Assembly: GCA_934292725.1 (NCBI GenBank)
Contig: CAKQXY010000013.1
Location: 9,323-73,322, forward strand
Length of the DNA: 64,000 nt
Source of the DNA: an uncultured Lachnospiraceae bacterium
GTDB taxonomy: Bacteria > Bacillota > Clostridia > Lachnospirales > Lachnospiraceae
Direction: 5' to 3'
In this document: piece after piece, positions 7,034 to 15,031 of the stretch
Layout of the letters: each line of letters starts with the position of its first letter
Position numbering within the stretch: the stretch's first letter is position 1
The notes under the pieces: generated by a model
Database searches by the model: none
What the model was told of the DNA's origin: nothing
Seen by the model: only the letters and a program-made list of their open reading frames with translations
Position numbers and translations under genes: made by a program

Positions 7034-9946
7034 ATGGAAACGATTAAGGAAGCAACAGGTGCGGCGATTCGCCCTTTAGATCTTTCATATGAAACAATTC
7101 TTTACGCATCCGATTTTGGAGCAGCGCCTAAAAAAAGTGCTGTGGAAAATACTCAGGCGATCAACAGTGCAATTTTGGCAGCATCAAAGCAGGGCGGTGC
7201 AACTGTTGTAATTTCAAAAGGAGAGTATCGTACCTATACTATTGAATTAAAAAGTCATGTGCATCTTCATTTCGAAGAAGGTGCAGTGATTCGTGCAGCA
7301 AGAACTGATATCAAGCATTCTTACGTAAATCAGGATGGCGAGGGCGGTAATTACCTTGAGCCAGAAGTCAATCGTTTTGCTGGTCTGCAGGATCACGGTC
7401 ACAGCTATTTTGCAAACAGTCTTTTTTACGGTGCAGATTTGTGTGATATCATGATTTCAGGTGATGGCCTGATTGATGGAAGCAGCTGGAATGAAGAAGA
7501 AAAGTGCCGTGAATATGTACTTTTGGGCGGTGATCCGTCTGAGCCAGCTTTTAGAAATGAGAGAGGTCATAACGGTGAGTGGTTTGGAAATAAGGCAATT
7601 GCACTTGTGCGCTGTAAAAATGTTGTACTGACAGATTTCTCACTCGTAATCGGCGGTCATTTTGCCATTATTGCAGAAGGTGTTGAAAACATGTATGTTG
7701 ATGGCATTTTGATTGATACAAATAGAGATGCATTTGATGTAGACTGCTGTAAGGATGTGACAGTTAGAAATAGTGTATTCAATTCACTTACAGATGATGG
7801 CCTTGTTATGAAAAGCTCCTATGGTGCTGGTATTTTTATGCCGCTTGAAAATGTGCTTATCGAGGATTGCAAGGTATCTGGCTACGATGCAGGAAGCGTC
7901 TATGCAAAGACCTACACAAATGAAAAGCTTGTGGCAGAGGATCGCTGTGGCCCGACAGGACGTGTAAAGCTTGGAACAGAGTCTTCATGTGGCTATCATC
8001 AGGTAACAGTGCGCCGTGTTGATTTTGAGCATTCAAGAGGTTTTGCATTAGAAGCAGTAGACGGAAGTGATCTGACAGATATTATTTTTGAAGACAGCCA
8101 TATGAAGTATATTAGCAGCTCTCCAATTTTTATCCGCGTTGGTGATCGCTGCCGATTCCCTGTAACAGGTATGCAGATGAGCGAGGAGATTCAGGCTAAG
8201 GCTCCTAATATTCGTCTGGACAACAGGGGTTTTGTTATTCCTGATAATGAGCATTATCCGGTAATTCCGGCAGTGCGTTATACACCGTCCTACAATAAAA
8301 CAAAGCTTGTAAGTGTGGACGGACGTTCCTTCTTCACAGTTGTGGATGAAGAAAATCCAGTTACGCTGAATCAGGCAAATTTAGTTAAAGAAGATGGCGT
8401 AACTTATGGCAAGGTGTATGTGGCAGGAGAAGGTTACGTGGCAGACCGCACAAAAGCACTTGACGCACCAGAGGCAGCATCAAGGGCAAATGGATGCTCA
8501 AGACCGCTTGCAAGGGTAAAAAATATTAGAATTGCACGTATAAGTGCGGAGAGTGTTGATCCAAGATACCCGATTCTTCTTGCCGGTCTTGATGGTAGCA
8601 GCATTGAAAATGTACAGCTGGAAGATATTAAGGTGACTTACCGCGGCGGATTAACGATGGAGCATGCGACAGAGCAGCGTCAGTTAAACACGAATTGGGA
8701 GTATACACAGTATCAGACAAAGCCGTCCGTTCAGAGCCTTCCTTGGCTTGTGAATACATTTTTCCTGAAAAACGAGGGCTTGCTTCCAAGAGTCGATTGG
8801 GATGAAAAGACAAAGAGCTGGAAGGATGATCCTTATAATGTGCCAGAGCTTCCAACTTCTTATCCGGAGCCAAGTATTTTTGGCATCTTGCCGGCATACG
8901 GATTTTATGCCCGCCATGTAAAAGGCTTAGAGGTAAAGGGTCTGTCAATTGGTTTTGAAAAAGAAGATACGCGTCATGCAATTGTTCTTGATGATGTGGC
9001 AGATGCAAGCTTTGAAGATCTTTCTCTTCAGACAGCCAAAGAAACGCAGGAAGTAGCTTTTGTAACAAGTATGTATAAGCGTCCGGCAAATCTGGAATAT
9101 GTACCAGATCAGCCATATCATATGACAACGATTACAAATGTAACGCTGCCAGAAAATGTTTCTGTTAAGCTGGCAACAGTTGAGGCACCAGCGCCGGGAA
9201 CACCGAGAGATTCCTTTTATAGTTGCCCAACACTGCCAATTCCTGAAAATGGCTACCGCTATCAGAAAGAGACAGATGTATATCCATTGCCTCTTACTGT
9301 TTTTCCGCCGTTTGAAAATCGTACAACCGGAAAGACAAGAAATCCGGCAGAGGAGACGAGCCGTAAAGAGGTGCCGGGCATGATTTATAATGAAGGTCTT
9401 GCGCAGCGTGAGTACACTGTTTATCGTGATCATGGCAAGCATGTATCTGTTACTATGAAGAAGATGACAAAAGAGCAGGTTGGAGAGATTGCAGCAGTTG
9501 AGCGTGAGTGCTTCCTTCCGGCAGAGGCTGCATCCGAGAAGGATTTTGAGGAGCGTTTTTTAAGTCCGGCATTCGTTTGCTATGGTGCATACAATGAAGA
9601 AGGAGAGCTGATTGGCTTTATTGATGGTGCTTCCTATGATAAACCAGAGCTTCCTGATGAGCTTTATCATGATACTGCAAAGCTTGTGGAAAATGGTCCA
9701 TGGCAGACTGTATTTGGTGTTAATGTGATTGCGCGATACCGCAGAATGGGTGTTGCAGGTCAGATGGTACGTCACTATGTTGAGGAGAGCCGTAAGCGCG
9801 GACAAGACGGTGTTGTATTAACGTGTAAGGATCATCTGCGTCCTCTTTATGAAAAAGCCGGCTTTATATGGCAGGGTGTATCAGCTTCCACACACGGCGG
9901 TGTGAAGTGGAATGATATGCTGCTTCGCTTTCGAAAAGGAGAATAA
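7034..9946 (+). CDS. Fusion of a pectinase-like beta-helix protein and a GNAT acetyltransferase
   Basis: This 970-residue protein joins two unrelated domains. Residues about 20-400 form a right-handed beta-helix of the pectate lyase 3/GH28 type. The opening is ILYASDFGAAPKKSAVENTQ. Paired acidic motifs near 228-260 (NRDAFDVD and TDDGLVMKSS) correspond to the NTD and DD catalytic regions of polygalacturonases, followed by VKLGTESSCGYHQV. A middle region to about 790 shows further strand-like repeats. Residues about 803-970 form a GNAT N-acetyltransferase, with the acetyl-CoA loop VIARYRRMGVAGQM and a C-terminal LYEKAGF. No signal peptide or membrane segment is visible, so a cytoplasmic location is inferred. 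The next gene, an ABC exporter, starts 5 bases later. Activity on pectin-type oligosaccharides is plausible but not shown. Confidence 0.8.
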   Translation: METIKEATGAAIRPLDLSYETILYASDFGAAPKKSAVENTQAINSAILAASKQGGATVVISKGEYRTYTIELKSHVHLHFEEGAVIRAARTDIKHSYVNQDGEGGNYLEPEVNRFAGLQDHGHSYFANSLFYGADLCDIMISGDGLIDGSSWNEEEKCREYVLLGGDPSEPAFRNERGHNGEWFGNKAIALVRCKNVVLTDFSLVIGGHFAIIAEGVENMYVDGILIDTNRDAFDVDCCKDVTVRNSVFNSLTDDGLVMKSSYGAGIFMPLENVLIEDCKVSGYDAGSVYAKTYTNEKLVAEDRCGPTGRVKLGTESSCGYHQVTVRRVDFEHSRGFALEAVDGSDLTDIIFEDSHMKYISSSPIFIRVGDRCRFPVTGMQMSEEIQAKAPNIRLDNRGFVIPDNEHYPVIPAVRYTPSYNKTKLVSVDGRSFFTVVDEENPVTLNQANLVKEDGVTYGKVYVAGEGYVADRTKALDAPEAASRANGCSRPLARVKNIRIARISAESVDPRYPILLAGLDGSSIENVQLEDIKVTYRGGLTMEHATEQRQLNTNWEYTQYQTKPSVQSLPWLVNTFFLKNEGLLPRVDWDEKTKSWKDDPYNVPELPTSYPEPSIFGILPAYGFYARHVKGLEVKGLSIGFEKEDTRHAIVLDDVADASFEDLSLQTAKETQEVAFVTSMYKRPANLEYVPDQPYHMTTITNVTLPENVSVKLATVEAPAPGTPRDSFYSCPTLPIPENGYRYQKETDVYPLPLTVFPPFENRTTGKTRNPAEETSRKEVPGMIYNEGLAQREYTVYRDHGKHVSVTMKKMTKEQVGEIAAVERECFLPAEAASEKDFEERFLSPAFVCYGAYNEEGELIGFIDGASYDKPELPDELYHDTAKLVENGPWQTVFGVNVIARYRRMGVAGQMVRHYVEESRKRGQDGVVLTCKDHLRPLYEKAGFIWQGVSASTHGGVKWNDMLLRFRKGE

Positions 9947-9951
9947 AAGAA

Positions 9952-11703
9952 ATGAAGAAACTATTGATTTATTTAAAGGCATACCGTAAGGAGGCATGTC
10001 TGGCACCAATTTTTAAGATGCTTGAGGCTGTCTTTGAGCTGTTTGTGCCGCTTGTTATTAAGGGAATCATCGATTATGGTATTGCAGCAGAAGACCGCGC
10101 ATATTGTCTTCGCATGGGACTGCTGCTTTTACTGCTTGCCGTAATCGGTCTTGCAATGGCAACTACAGCGCAGTGGTTTTCTGCAAAAGCAGCAGCCGGC
10201 TTTGCTGCTAAAATTAAGCAGGTATTAATGGAGCATATACAGAAGCTTTCTTATACTGAGCTTGATACTATTGGTACATCAACGCTGATCACACGTATGA
10301 CAAGCGATGTCAACCAGGTTCAGACAGGAACGAATCTGGTGCTTCGTCTGTTCATGCGTTCTCCGTTCATTGTATTTGGTTCTATGATTATGGCATTTAC
10401 TATTGATTTTAAAGCTGCCATGATTTTTGTGATTACAATTCCGCTTCTGTCTGTTGTTGTATTTGGCATTATGCTTTCAAGCATTCCGCTGTATAAAAAG
10501 GTACAGTCACAGCTTGACCGCGTGCTTGGTATTACAAGAGAAAATCTGACAGGTGTGCGTGTAATTCGTGCATTTAATAAGGAAGAAGAAGAAATTAGCC
10601 ACTTTAAGGTAGAGAATGAGCAGTTTACAAGACTGCAGACTTTTGTTGGAAAGATTTCAGCCTTGATGAATCCATTAACATTTGTTATCGTTAATTCTGC
10701 AATTCTTGTTCTTGTTTGGACTGGTGCCTGGAGAGTAGAGGGCGGCATTTTGACACAGGGTGCAGTTGTAGCTCTTGTCAACTATATGTCTCAGATCTTA
10801 GTCGAGCTGATTAAATTAGCAGATTTGATCATCAACATCACAAAGGCAGTTGCATGTGGAAATCGTATCCAGAAGGTTCTCGAAGTAGAGCCGTCTATGG
10901 AAAATGGAAGCAAAGAGTGCATTGAAGAAAAAAACACTCAGGAAAATGCAGTTGATTTTAATCATGTATCATTAACGTATGCAGGTGCAGGGGCACCATC
11001 TCTTACTGATATTGATCTTCATGTAAAGACAGGTCAGACAATTGGTATTATAGGTGGAACTGGTTCAGGAAAAACATCTGTTGTTAATTTAATTCCTCGT
11101 TTCTATGATGCGACACAAGGAAATGTCCTCGTACTTGGAAAGCCTGTAAAAGAACAGGATATGGAATCACTTAGAAGCCAGATTGCCATCGTGCCTCAAA
11201 AGGCAGTGCTGTTTGCCGGAACCATTCGTGAGAACATGAAGTGGGGCAAGGAGGATGCAACAGATGAGGAGATTATGGAGGCACTTACAATTGCTCAGGC
11301 AGCTGAGGTAGTGCAGAAAAAGGAAGGTGGCCTTGATGCTTTTGTTGAGCAGGGCGGAAAGAACCTTTCTGGTGGTCAAAGACAGCGTCTTACTATTGCT
11401 CGTGCATTAGTAAGAAAGCCACGCATTTTAATTCTTGATGACAGTGCCTCAGCACTTGACTTTGCAACTGATGCAGCTCTTAGAAAGGCAATTCGCGAGA
11501 TGAAAAATGCACCAACTGTATTTATTGTATCACAGAGAACTTCCTCTATCAGATTTGCTGATCAGATTTTAGTGCTTGATGATGGAAAGAGCGTTGGTGT
11601 TGGCACTCATGATGAGCTTCTTACAACGTGCAGTGTATATAAAGAAATTTATGATTCTCAGTATAAAAAGACTGACGGCAAAAAGTCAGGAAAGGAGGCG
11701 TAA
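9952..11703 (+). CDS. Heterodimeric ABC exporter, subunit with degenerate ATPase motifs
   Basis: The 583-residue half-transporter has about six membrane segments (residues 15-300) and an ATPase domain. Walker A is GGTGSGKTSV and the signature LSGGQRQ is intact. Walker B, however, is LILDDSASALD, with Asp where the catalytic Glu belongs, and the switch His is replaced by Gln (IVSQRTSS). This is the pattern of the degenerate subunit of heterodimeric exporters such as BmrCD, LmrCD and TM287/288. AAAGGAG precedes the ATG. The partner gene follows after 2 bases. Multidrug, lipid or peptide export is likely and the substrate is unknown. Confidence 0.9.
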   Translation: MKKLLIYLKAYRKEACLAPIFKMLEAVFELFVPLVIKGIIDYGIAAEDRAYCLRMGLLLLLLAVIGLAMATTAQWFSAKAAAGFAAKIKQVLMEHIQKLSYTELDTIGTSTLITRMTSDVNQVQTGTNLVLRLFMRSPFIVFGSMIMAFTIDFKAAMIFVITIPLLSVVVFGIMLSSIPLYKKVQSQLDRVLGITRENLTGVRVIRAFNKEEEEISHFKVENEQFTRLQTFVGKISALMNPLTFVIVNSAILVLVWTGAWRVEGGILTQGAVVALVNYMSQILVELIKLADLIINITKAVACGNRIQKVLEVEPSMENGSKECIEEKNTQENAVDFNHVSLTYAGAGAPSLTDIDLHVKTGQTIGIIGGTGSGKTSVVNLIPRFYDATQGNVLVLGKPVKEQDMESLRSQIAIVPQKAVLFAGTIRENMKWGKEDATDEEIMEALTIAQAAEVVQKKEGGLDAFVEQGGKNLSGGQRQRLTIARALVRKPRILILDDSASALDFATDAALRKAIREMKNAPTVFIVSQRTSSIRFADQILVLDDGKSVGVGTHDELLTTCSVYKEIYDSQYKKTDGKKSGKEA

Positions 11704-11705
11704 TC

Positions 11706-13469
11706 ATGGCATCGAAGAAAAAATATGATCGTACCAAACAGAAAGAAACACTTGTAAAGGTATTAGAATATATAGAGCATTATCGTGCTGTTTTAGTGTT
11801 TTCACTAATTTTAGCGGCGGTGACAGTTGCATGTACGCTTTATCTTCCTATTCTGACAGGAGATGCCATCAATTTGATTTTATCGCCTGGACAGGTGGAT
11901 TTTGATGGAATTAAACCTATTCTTTATAAAGGTGCAGCTGTTATTATTATCGGTGCAGCCGCACAGTGGATTATGAATATCTGCAATAACCGCATTACTT
12001 ATGCAGTAGTGCGTGATATTCGTCAGGAGGCCTTTGAAAAGATCGAAAGACTTCCATTAAAATATATCGACAGTCATCCATATGGTGATATAGTAAGCCG
12101 TATTATTGCCGATGCTGATCAGTTTTCTGATGGTCTGTTAATGGGCTTTACTCAGCTTTTTAGCGGTGTTATTACAATTGCAGGTACACTGATTTTCATG
12201 CTTACAATTAATATTCCAATGACAGCAGCAGTTGTTGTTCTGACACCAATTTCATTCTTTGTGGCAGGTTTCATTGCGAAGAAGACGTTTCATCTGTTCA
12301 AGAAGCAGTCAGAGACTAGGGGTGAGCAGACTACACTTATTGATGAGATGATCAATAATCAGAAGGTCGTTAAGGCATTTGGTCAGGAAGAAAAGGTAAT
12401 GGATCGCTTCAATGAGGTCAATGAACGCCTTCGTGACTGCTCTGTAAAGGCAACATTCTTTTCATCTATCACAAACCCGGCAACACGTTTTGTAAACTCT
12501 CTTGTATATGCAGCAGTTGCTGTATTTGGAAGCTTTTTCTCTATTGGCGGCGGAATAAATGTCGGTCAGCTGTATAGCTTTTTAAATTATGCAAACCAGT
12601 ATACAAAGCCATTTAATTCTATTTCAAGCGTTGTTACGGAGCTTCAGAATGCGCTCGCATGTGCAGGAAGACTTCTTGATCTGATTTATGAAGAGACAGA
12701 GGTACCAGATGCAGATAATGCAGAGGTTTTGCAGAATGTTGACGGTGCTGTTAAATTGTCTCATGTAAACTTCTCTTATGATCCTAAACAGAAGCTGATT
12801 GAGGATTTAAATCTGTCTGTAAAGCCAGGACAGAGAGTAGCAATTGTTGGTCCGACTGGATGCGGAAAGACTACATTGATAAATCTTCTTATGCGTTTTT
12901 ATGATACAAATGCTGGTACAATTGAAGTTGACGGTCATAATATTCGCAATGTGACAAGAAAGAGTTTACGAGAAAATTATGGTATGGTGCTTCAGGAGAC
13001 ATGGCTTAAAAGCGGTACAATACGTGAAAATCTGATGATGGGACGCCCAGACGCGACAGAGGAAGAAATGATTCAGGCAGCAAAGGCAGCTCATGCACAC
13101 AGCTTTATTAAGAGAATGCCAAAGGGATATGATACAGATATAGGACAGGATGGCGGATCTCTTTCTCAGGGACAAAAACAGCTGCTTTGTATTACGCGAG
13201 TTATGCTTTGCTTGCCTCCGATGCTGATTCTTGATGAGGCAACGTCTTCCATTGATACACGTACTGAAATAAAGATTCAGGAAGCATTTAGCCGAATGAT
13301 GCAGGGACGAACAAGCTTTATTGTGGCACATCGTCTTTCAACTATTCAGGAAGCAGATGTGATTCTTGTTATGAAAGATGGCCATATCATCGAGCAGGGC
13401 AACCATGAATCATTGCTTGCAAAGAATGGATTCTATGCGAAGCTGTATAATAGTCAGTTTGCGCTGTAA
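11706..13469 (+). CDS. Heterodimeric ABC exporter, catalytic subunit
   Basis: The 587-residue half-transporter has an exporter membrane domain and an ATPase domain with Walker A GPTGCGKTTL, Walker B MLILDEATSSID with the catalytic Glu, and switch His in IVAHRLSTI. Its own signature is altered to LSQGQ. In the heterodimer that altered signature would pair with the degenerate Walker motifs of the partner, leaving one competent and one dead ATP site. An AAGGAGG site overlaps the end of the previous gene. The gene closes the run that began with sdaAB. No clear terminator follows before the next promoter. Confidence 0.92.
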   Translation: MASKKKYDRTKQKETLVKVLEYIEHYRAVLVFSLILAAVTVACTLYLPILTGDAINLILSPGQVDFDGIKPILYKGAAVIIIGAAAQWIMNICNNRITYAVVRDIRQEAFEKIERLPLKYIDSHPYGDIVSRIIADADQFSDGLLMGFTQLFSGVITIAGTLIFMLTINIPMTAAVVVLTPISFFVAGFIAKKTFHLFKKQSETRGEQTTLIDEMINNQKVVKAFGQEEKVMDRFNEVNERLRDCSVKATFFSSITNPATRFVNSLVYAAVAVFGSFFSIGGGINVGQLYSFLNYANQYTKPFNSISSVVTELQNALACAGRLLDLIYEETEVPDADNAEVLQNVDGAVKLSHVNFSYDPKQKLIEDLNLSVKPGQRVAIVGPTGCGKTTLINLLMRFYDTNAGTIEVDGHNIRNVTRKSLRENYGMVLQETWLKSGTIRENLMMGRPDATEEEMIQAAKAAHAHSFIKRMPKGYDTDIGQDGGSLSQGQKQLLCITRVMLCLPPMLILDEATSSIDTRTEIKIQEAFSRMMQGRTSFIVAHRLSTIQEADVILVMKDGHIIEQGNHESLLAKNGFYAKLYNSQFAL

Positions 13470-13510
13470 CACTGAGATGAATTGCACTTGACAAAAGTGA
13501 GAAAATAGCA

Positions 13511-13539
13511 TTGACAATTTTTCTCAATAATGATATACT
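13511..13539 (+). promoter_or_regulatory. Sigma-A promoter for the riboswitch-mntP transcript
   Basis: A perfect TTGACA is followed after 17 bases by TATACT. The expected start near 13546 is the 5' end of the riboswitch. Confidence 0.85.
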
Positions 13540-13545
13540 TCAACG

Positions 13546-13650
13546 AGTTCCGAGAGGGAGTAGTCGGCGTGCGCTAAGTACGCAGTAGTATCGACAAAAT
13601 GGTGTATTCACCCGGTGTTACTTGAAATGATGAGACTCAGGGACAGCGCA
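13546..13650 (+). promoter_or_regulatory. yybP-ykoY manganese riboswitch
   Basis: The leader carries the hallmarks of this Mn2+-sensing RNA. GAGGGAGTAG forms the first conserved loop. A variable hairpin follows (GTGCGC..GTACGC area). Then come TTCACCCGGTGTTACTTG and the closing GATGAGACTC. It is followed at once by an intrinsic terminator stem whose 5' side uses the closing strand, so the likely mechanism is Mn2+-dependent antitermination. The downstream gene is a manganese exporter, the classical target, which supports the call. Confidence 0.88.
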
Positions 13651-13672
13651 AGCTGTCTCTGGGTCTTTTTTT
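13632..13672 (+). terminator. Riboswitch-controlled terminator in the mntP leader
   Basis: AGACtCAGgGACAGC pairs with GCTGTCTCTGGGTCT across a GCAA loop, followed by seven T. Its left arm overlaps the 3' end of the aptamer. Confidence 0.85.
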
Positions 13673-13743
13673 ACGGCAGAATTCCCACATATGCAAATCT
13701 GAACTGTACAACGACACAATGTCAAAACGAAAGGAGTACAAAA

Positions 13744-14301
13744 ATGAGTTTAGTAGAGTTATTTATTCTGGCGGTGGGTCTGTCTATGGATGCGTTTGCC
13801 GTATCAATCTGTAAGGGATTGTCTTTAGGAAAAATTACAAAGAAGCATATGGCTATCGCAGGTGCGTGGTTTGGAGGCTTTCAGGCACTGATGCCTCTTA
13901 TCGGATATTTCCTCGGTAGTTTTTTTGCTGATATGATTACAAAGTATGCGCACTGGATTGCGTTTGTACTGCTTATTATTATCGGTGGAAACATGATCAA
14001 GGAAGCGATGGGAGAAGAAGAAAAGGTTGATGCCTGTATGGATGCAAAGGAGATGTTTCTTTTGGCGATTGCCACTAGTATTGATGCACTTGCTGTTGGT
14101 GTGACCTTTGCATTCTTAAAGGTACAGATAGTTCCGGCTGTAAGCTTTATTGGCTGTGTAACCTTTGTCTGTTCTGCAATTGGCGTTAAGATTGGAAGTA
14201 TATTTGGATCTAAATACCGCTCAAAAGCAGAATTTTGCGGAGGCATGATTCTTATTTTGATTGGACTGAAGATTTTGCTTGATGGATTAGGAATTATATA
14301 A
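13744..14301 (+). CDS. mntP: Manganese efflux pump MntP
   Basis: The protein has 185 residues and six predicted membrane segments, built as two repeats. Each repeat holds the family's acidic motif, AVGLSMDAFAVSICKG in the first half and IATSIDALAVGVTFAF in the second; these Asp residues are needed for Mn2+ export in the family. AAAGGAG lies 6-7 bases before the ATG. A longer frame beginning upstream would start inside the terminator and is rejected. Expression is expected only when intracellular Mn2+ is high, through the leader riboswitch. Confidence 0.96.
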   Translation: MSLVELFILAVGLSMDAFAVSICKGLSLGKITKKHMAIAGAWFGGFQALMPLIGYFLGSFFADMITKYAHWIAFVLLIIIGGNMIKEAMGEEEKVDACMDAKEMFLLAIATSIDALAVGVTFAFLKVQIVPAVSFIGCVTFVCSAIGVKIGSIFGSKYRSKAEFCGGMILILIGLKILLDGLGII

Positions 14302-14306
14302 AAAAG

Positions 14307-14353
14307 AGAGCAATCACCCAGATGTTAAATGTCTGGATGATTGCTCATTTTTA
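14307..14353. terminator. Bidirectional terminator between mntP and the P-II-like gene
   Basis: GAGCAATCAcCCAGA pairs with TCTGGaTGATTGCTC. It is followed by ATTTTTATT on the plus strand and by TCTTTTTT on the minus strand, serving both converging genes. Confidence 0.8.
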
Positions 14354-14356
14354 TTC

Positions 14357-15031
14357 TTAGGATTCGTCTTGATTGTCAAGCAGCGCAAATCCTGCAACAT
14401 GCGTAGTAGGAAGTGAGAATACAATCGTTCCGGCTTTGCTGTCAGGACCTGCTTTTTTCAGGATAGACTGCATTATAGCTGCCTTTTGGGAAGCTGCTGC
14501 AACGATCATGATCAGTTCTTTTTCCTGTGCAATTGTGATGTTATAGAATTTTGGTGCACCCTTTGCGCCAGTTCCTTTTCCGTGAAGGACGGTGCCGCCT
14601 CGTGCACCTGCTGCGCGTGCCGCATTCATAACCATATCGGTGCAGCCCTGGCTGCAGACGGCAACGATAAGCTCATGCGCATAATTAAGCGAAGGTGTGT
14701 AAGCTGCGTTATCTGTTTCTCCATTTAAAAAGGCCACTGTTTTTCCTCCTCCAACACTTTTAATAGGGACAGCAATCACGATTCCATGACCAGGAACCCC
14801 AATGTGCATATGGCGTTTTTGCGCCTGAATCAGTTTTTTTGTTTTTTCTTCACTGGCCACGGTAAACACAATACGTCGTTCATTAGATTCTATGCCAAGA
14901 AGATCAAGCATACTTTGCACTGCTGTGCCGCGGCCAGCCATTGTAATGCTAAGCGGCAGATCAAGCTGACTGCAAAGATCCATCAGAATGGAAAGTGAGT
15001 CCGGGTTTATGATTGAGATTATGTAATTCAT
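14357..15031 (-). CDS. Tandem P-II-like signalling protein paired with DUF1538
   Basis: The protein has 224 residues and looks like two P-II-type domains in tandem, about 1-110 and 120-224. The second is clearer, with GARGGTVLHGKGTG in the position of the nucleotide-binding T-loop base and IAQEKELIMIVAA as a core strand. P-II proteins bind adenine nucleotides and small effectors and often control transporters. The start lies in an ATGA overlap with the stop of the DUF1538 gene, with GGAGG 9 bases upstream, which suggests a fixed stoichiometry with that membrane protein. A regulatory role for the DUF1538 protein is inferred. Confidence 0.82.
   Translation of the reverse strand: MNYIISIINPDSLSILMDLCSQLDLPLSITMAGRGTAVQSMLDLLGIESNERRIVFTVASEEKTKKLIQAQKRHMHIGVPGHGIVIAVPIKSVGGGKTVAFLNGETDNAAYTPSLNYAHELIVAVCSQGCTDMVMNAARAAGARGGTVLHGKGTGAKGAPKFYNITIAQEKELIMIVAAASQKAAIMQSILKKAGPDSKAGTIVFSLPTTHVAGFALLDNQDES

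Noticed and set aside
8628..9442. Overlapping minus-strand frames inside the fusion gene
   Set aside because: They lie opposite a well-supported gene, lack ribosome sites and have no family resemblance.
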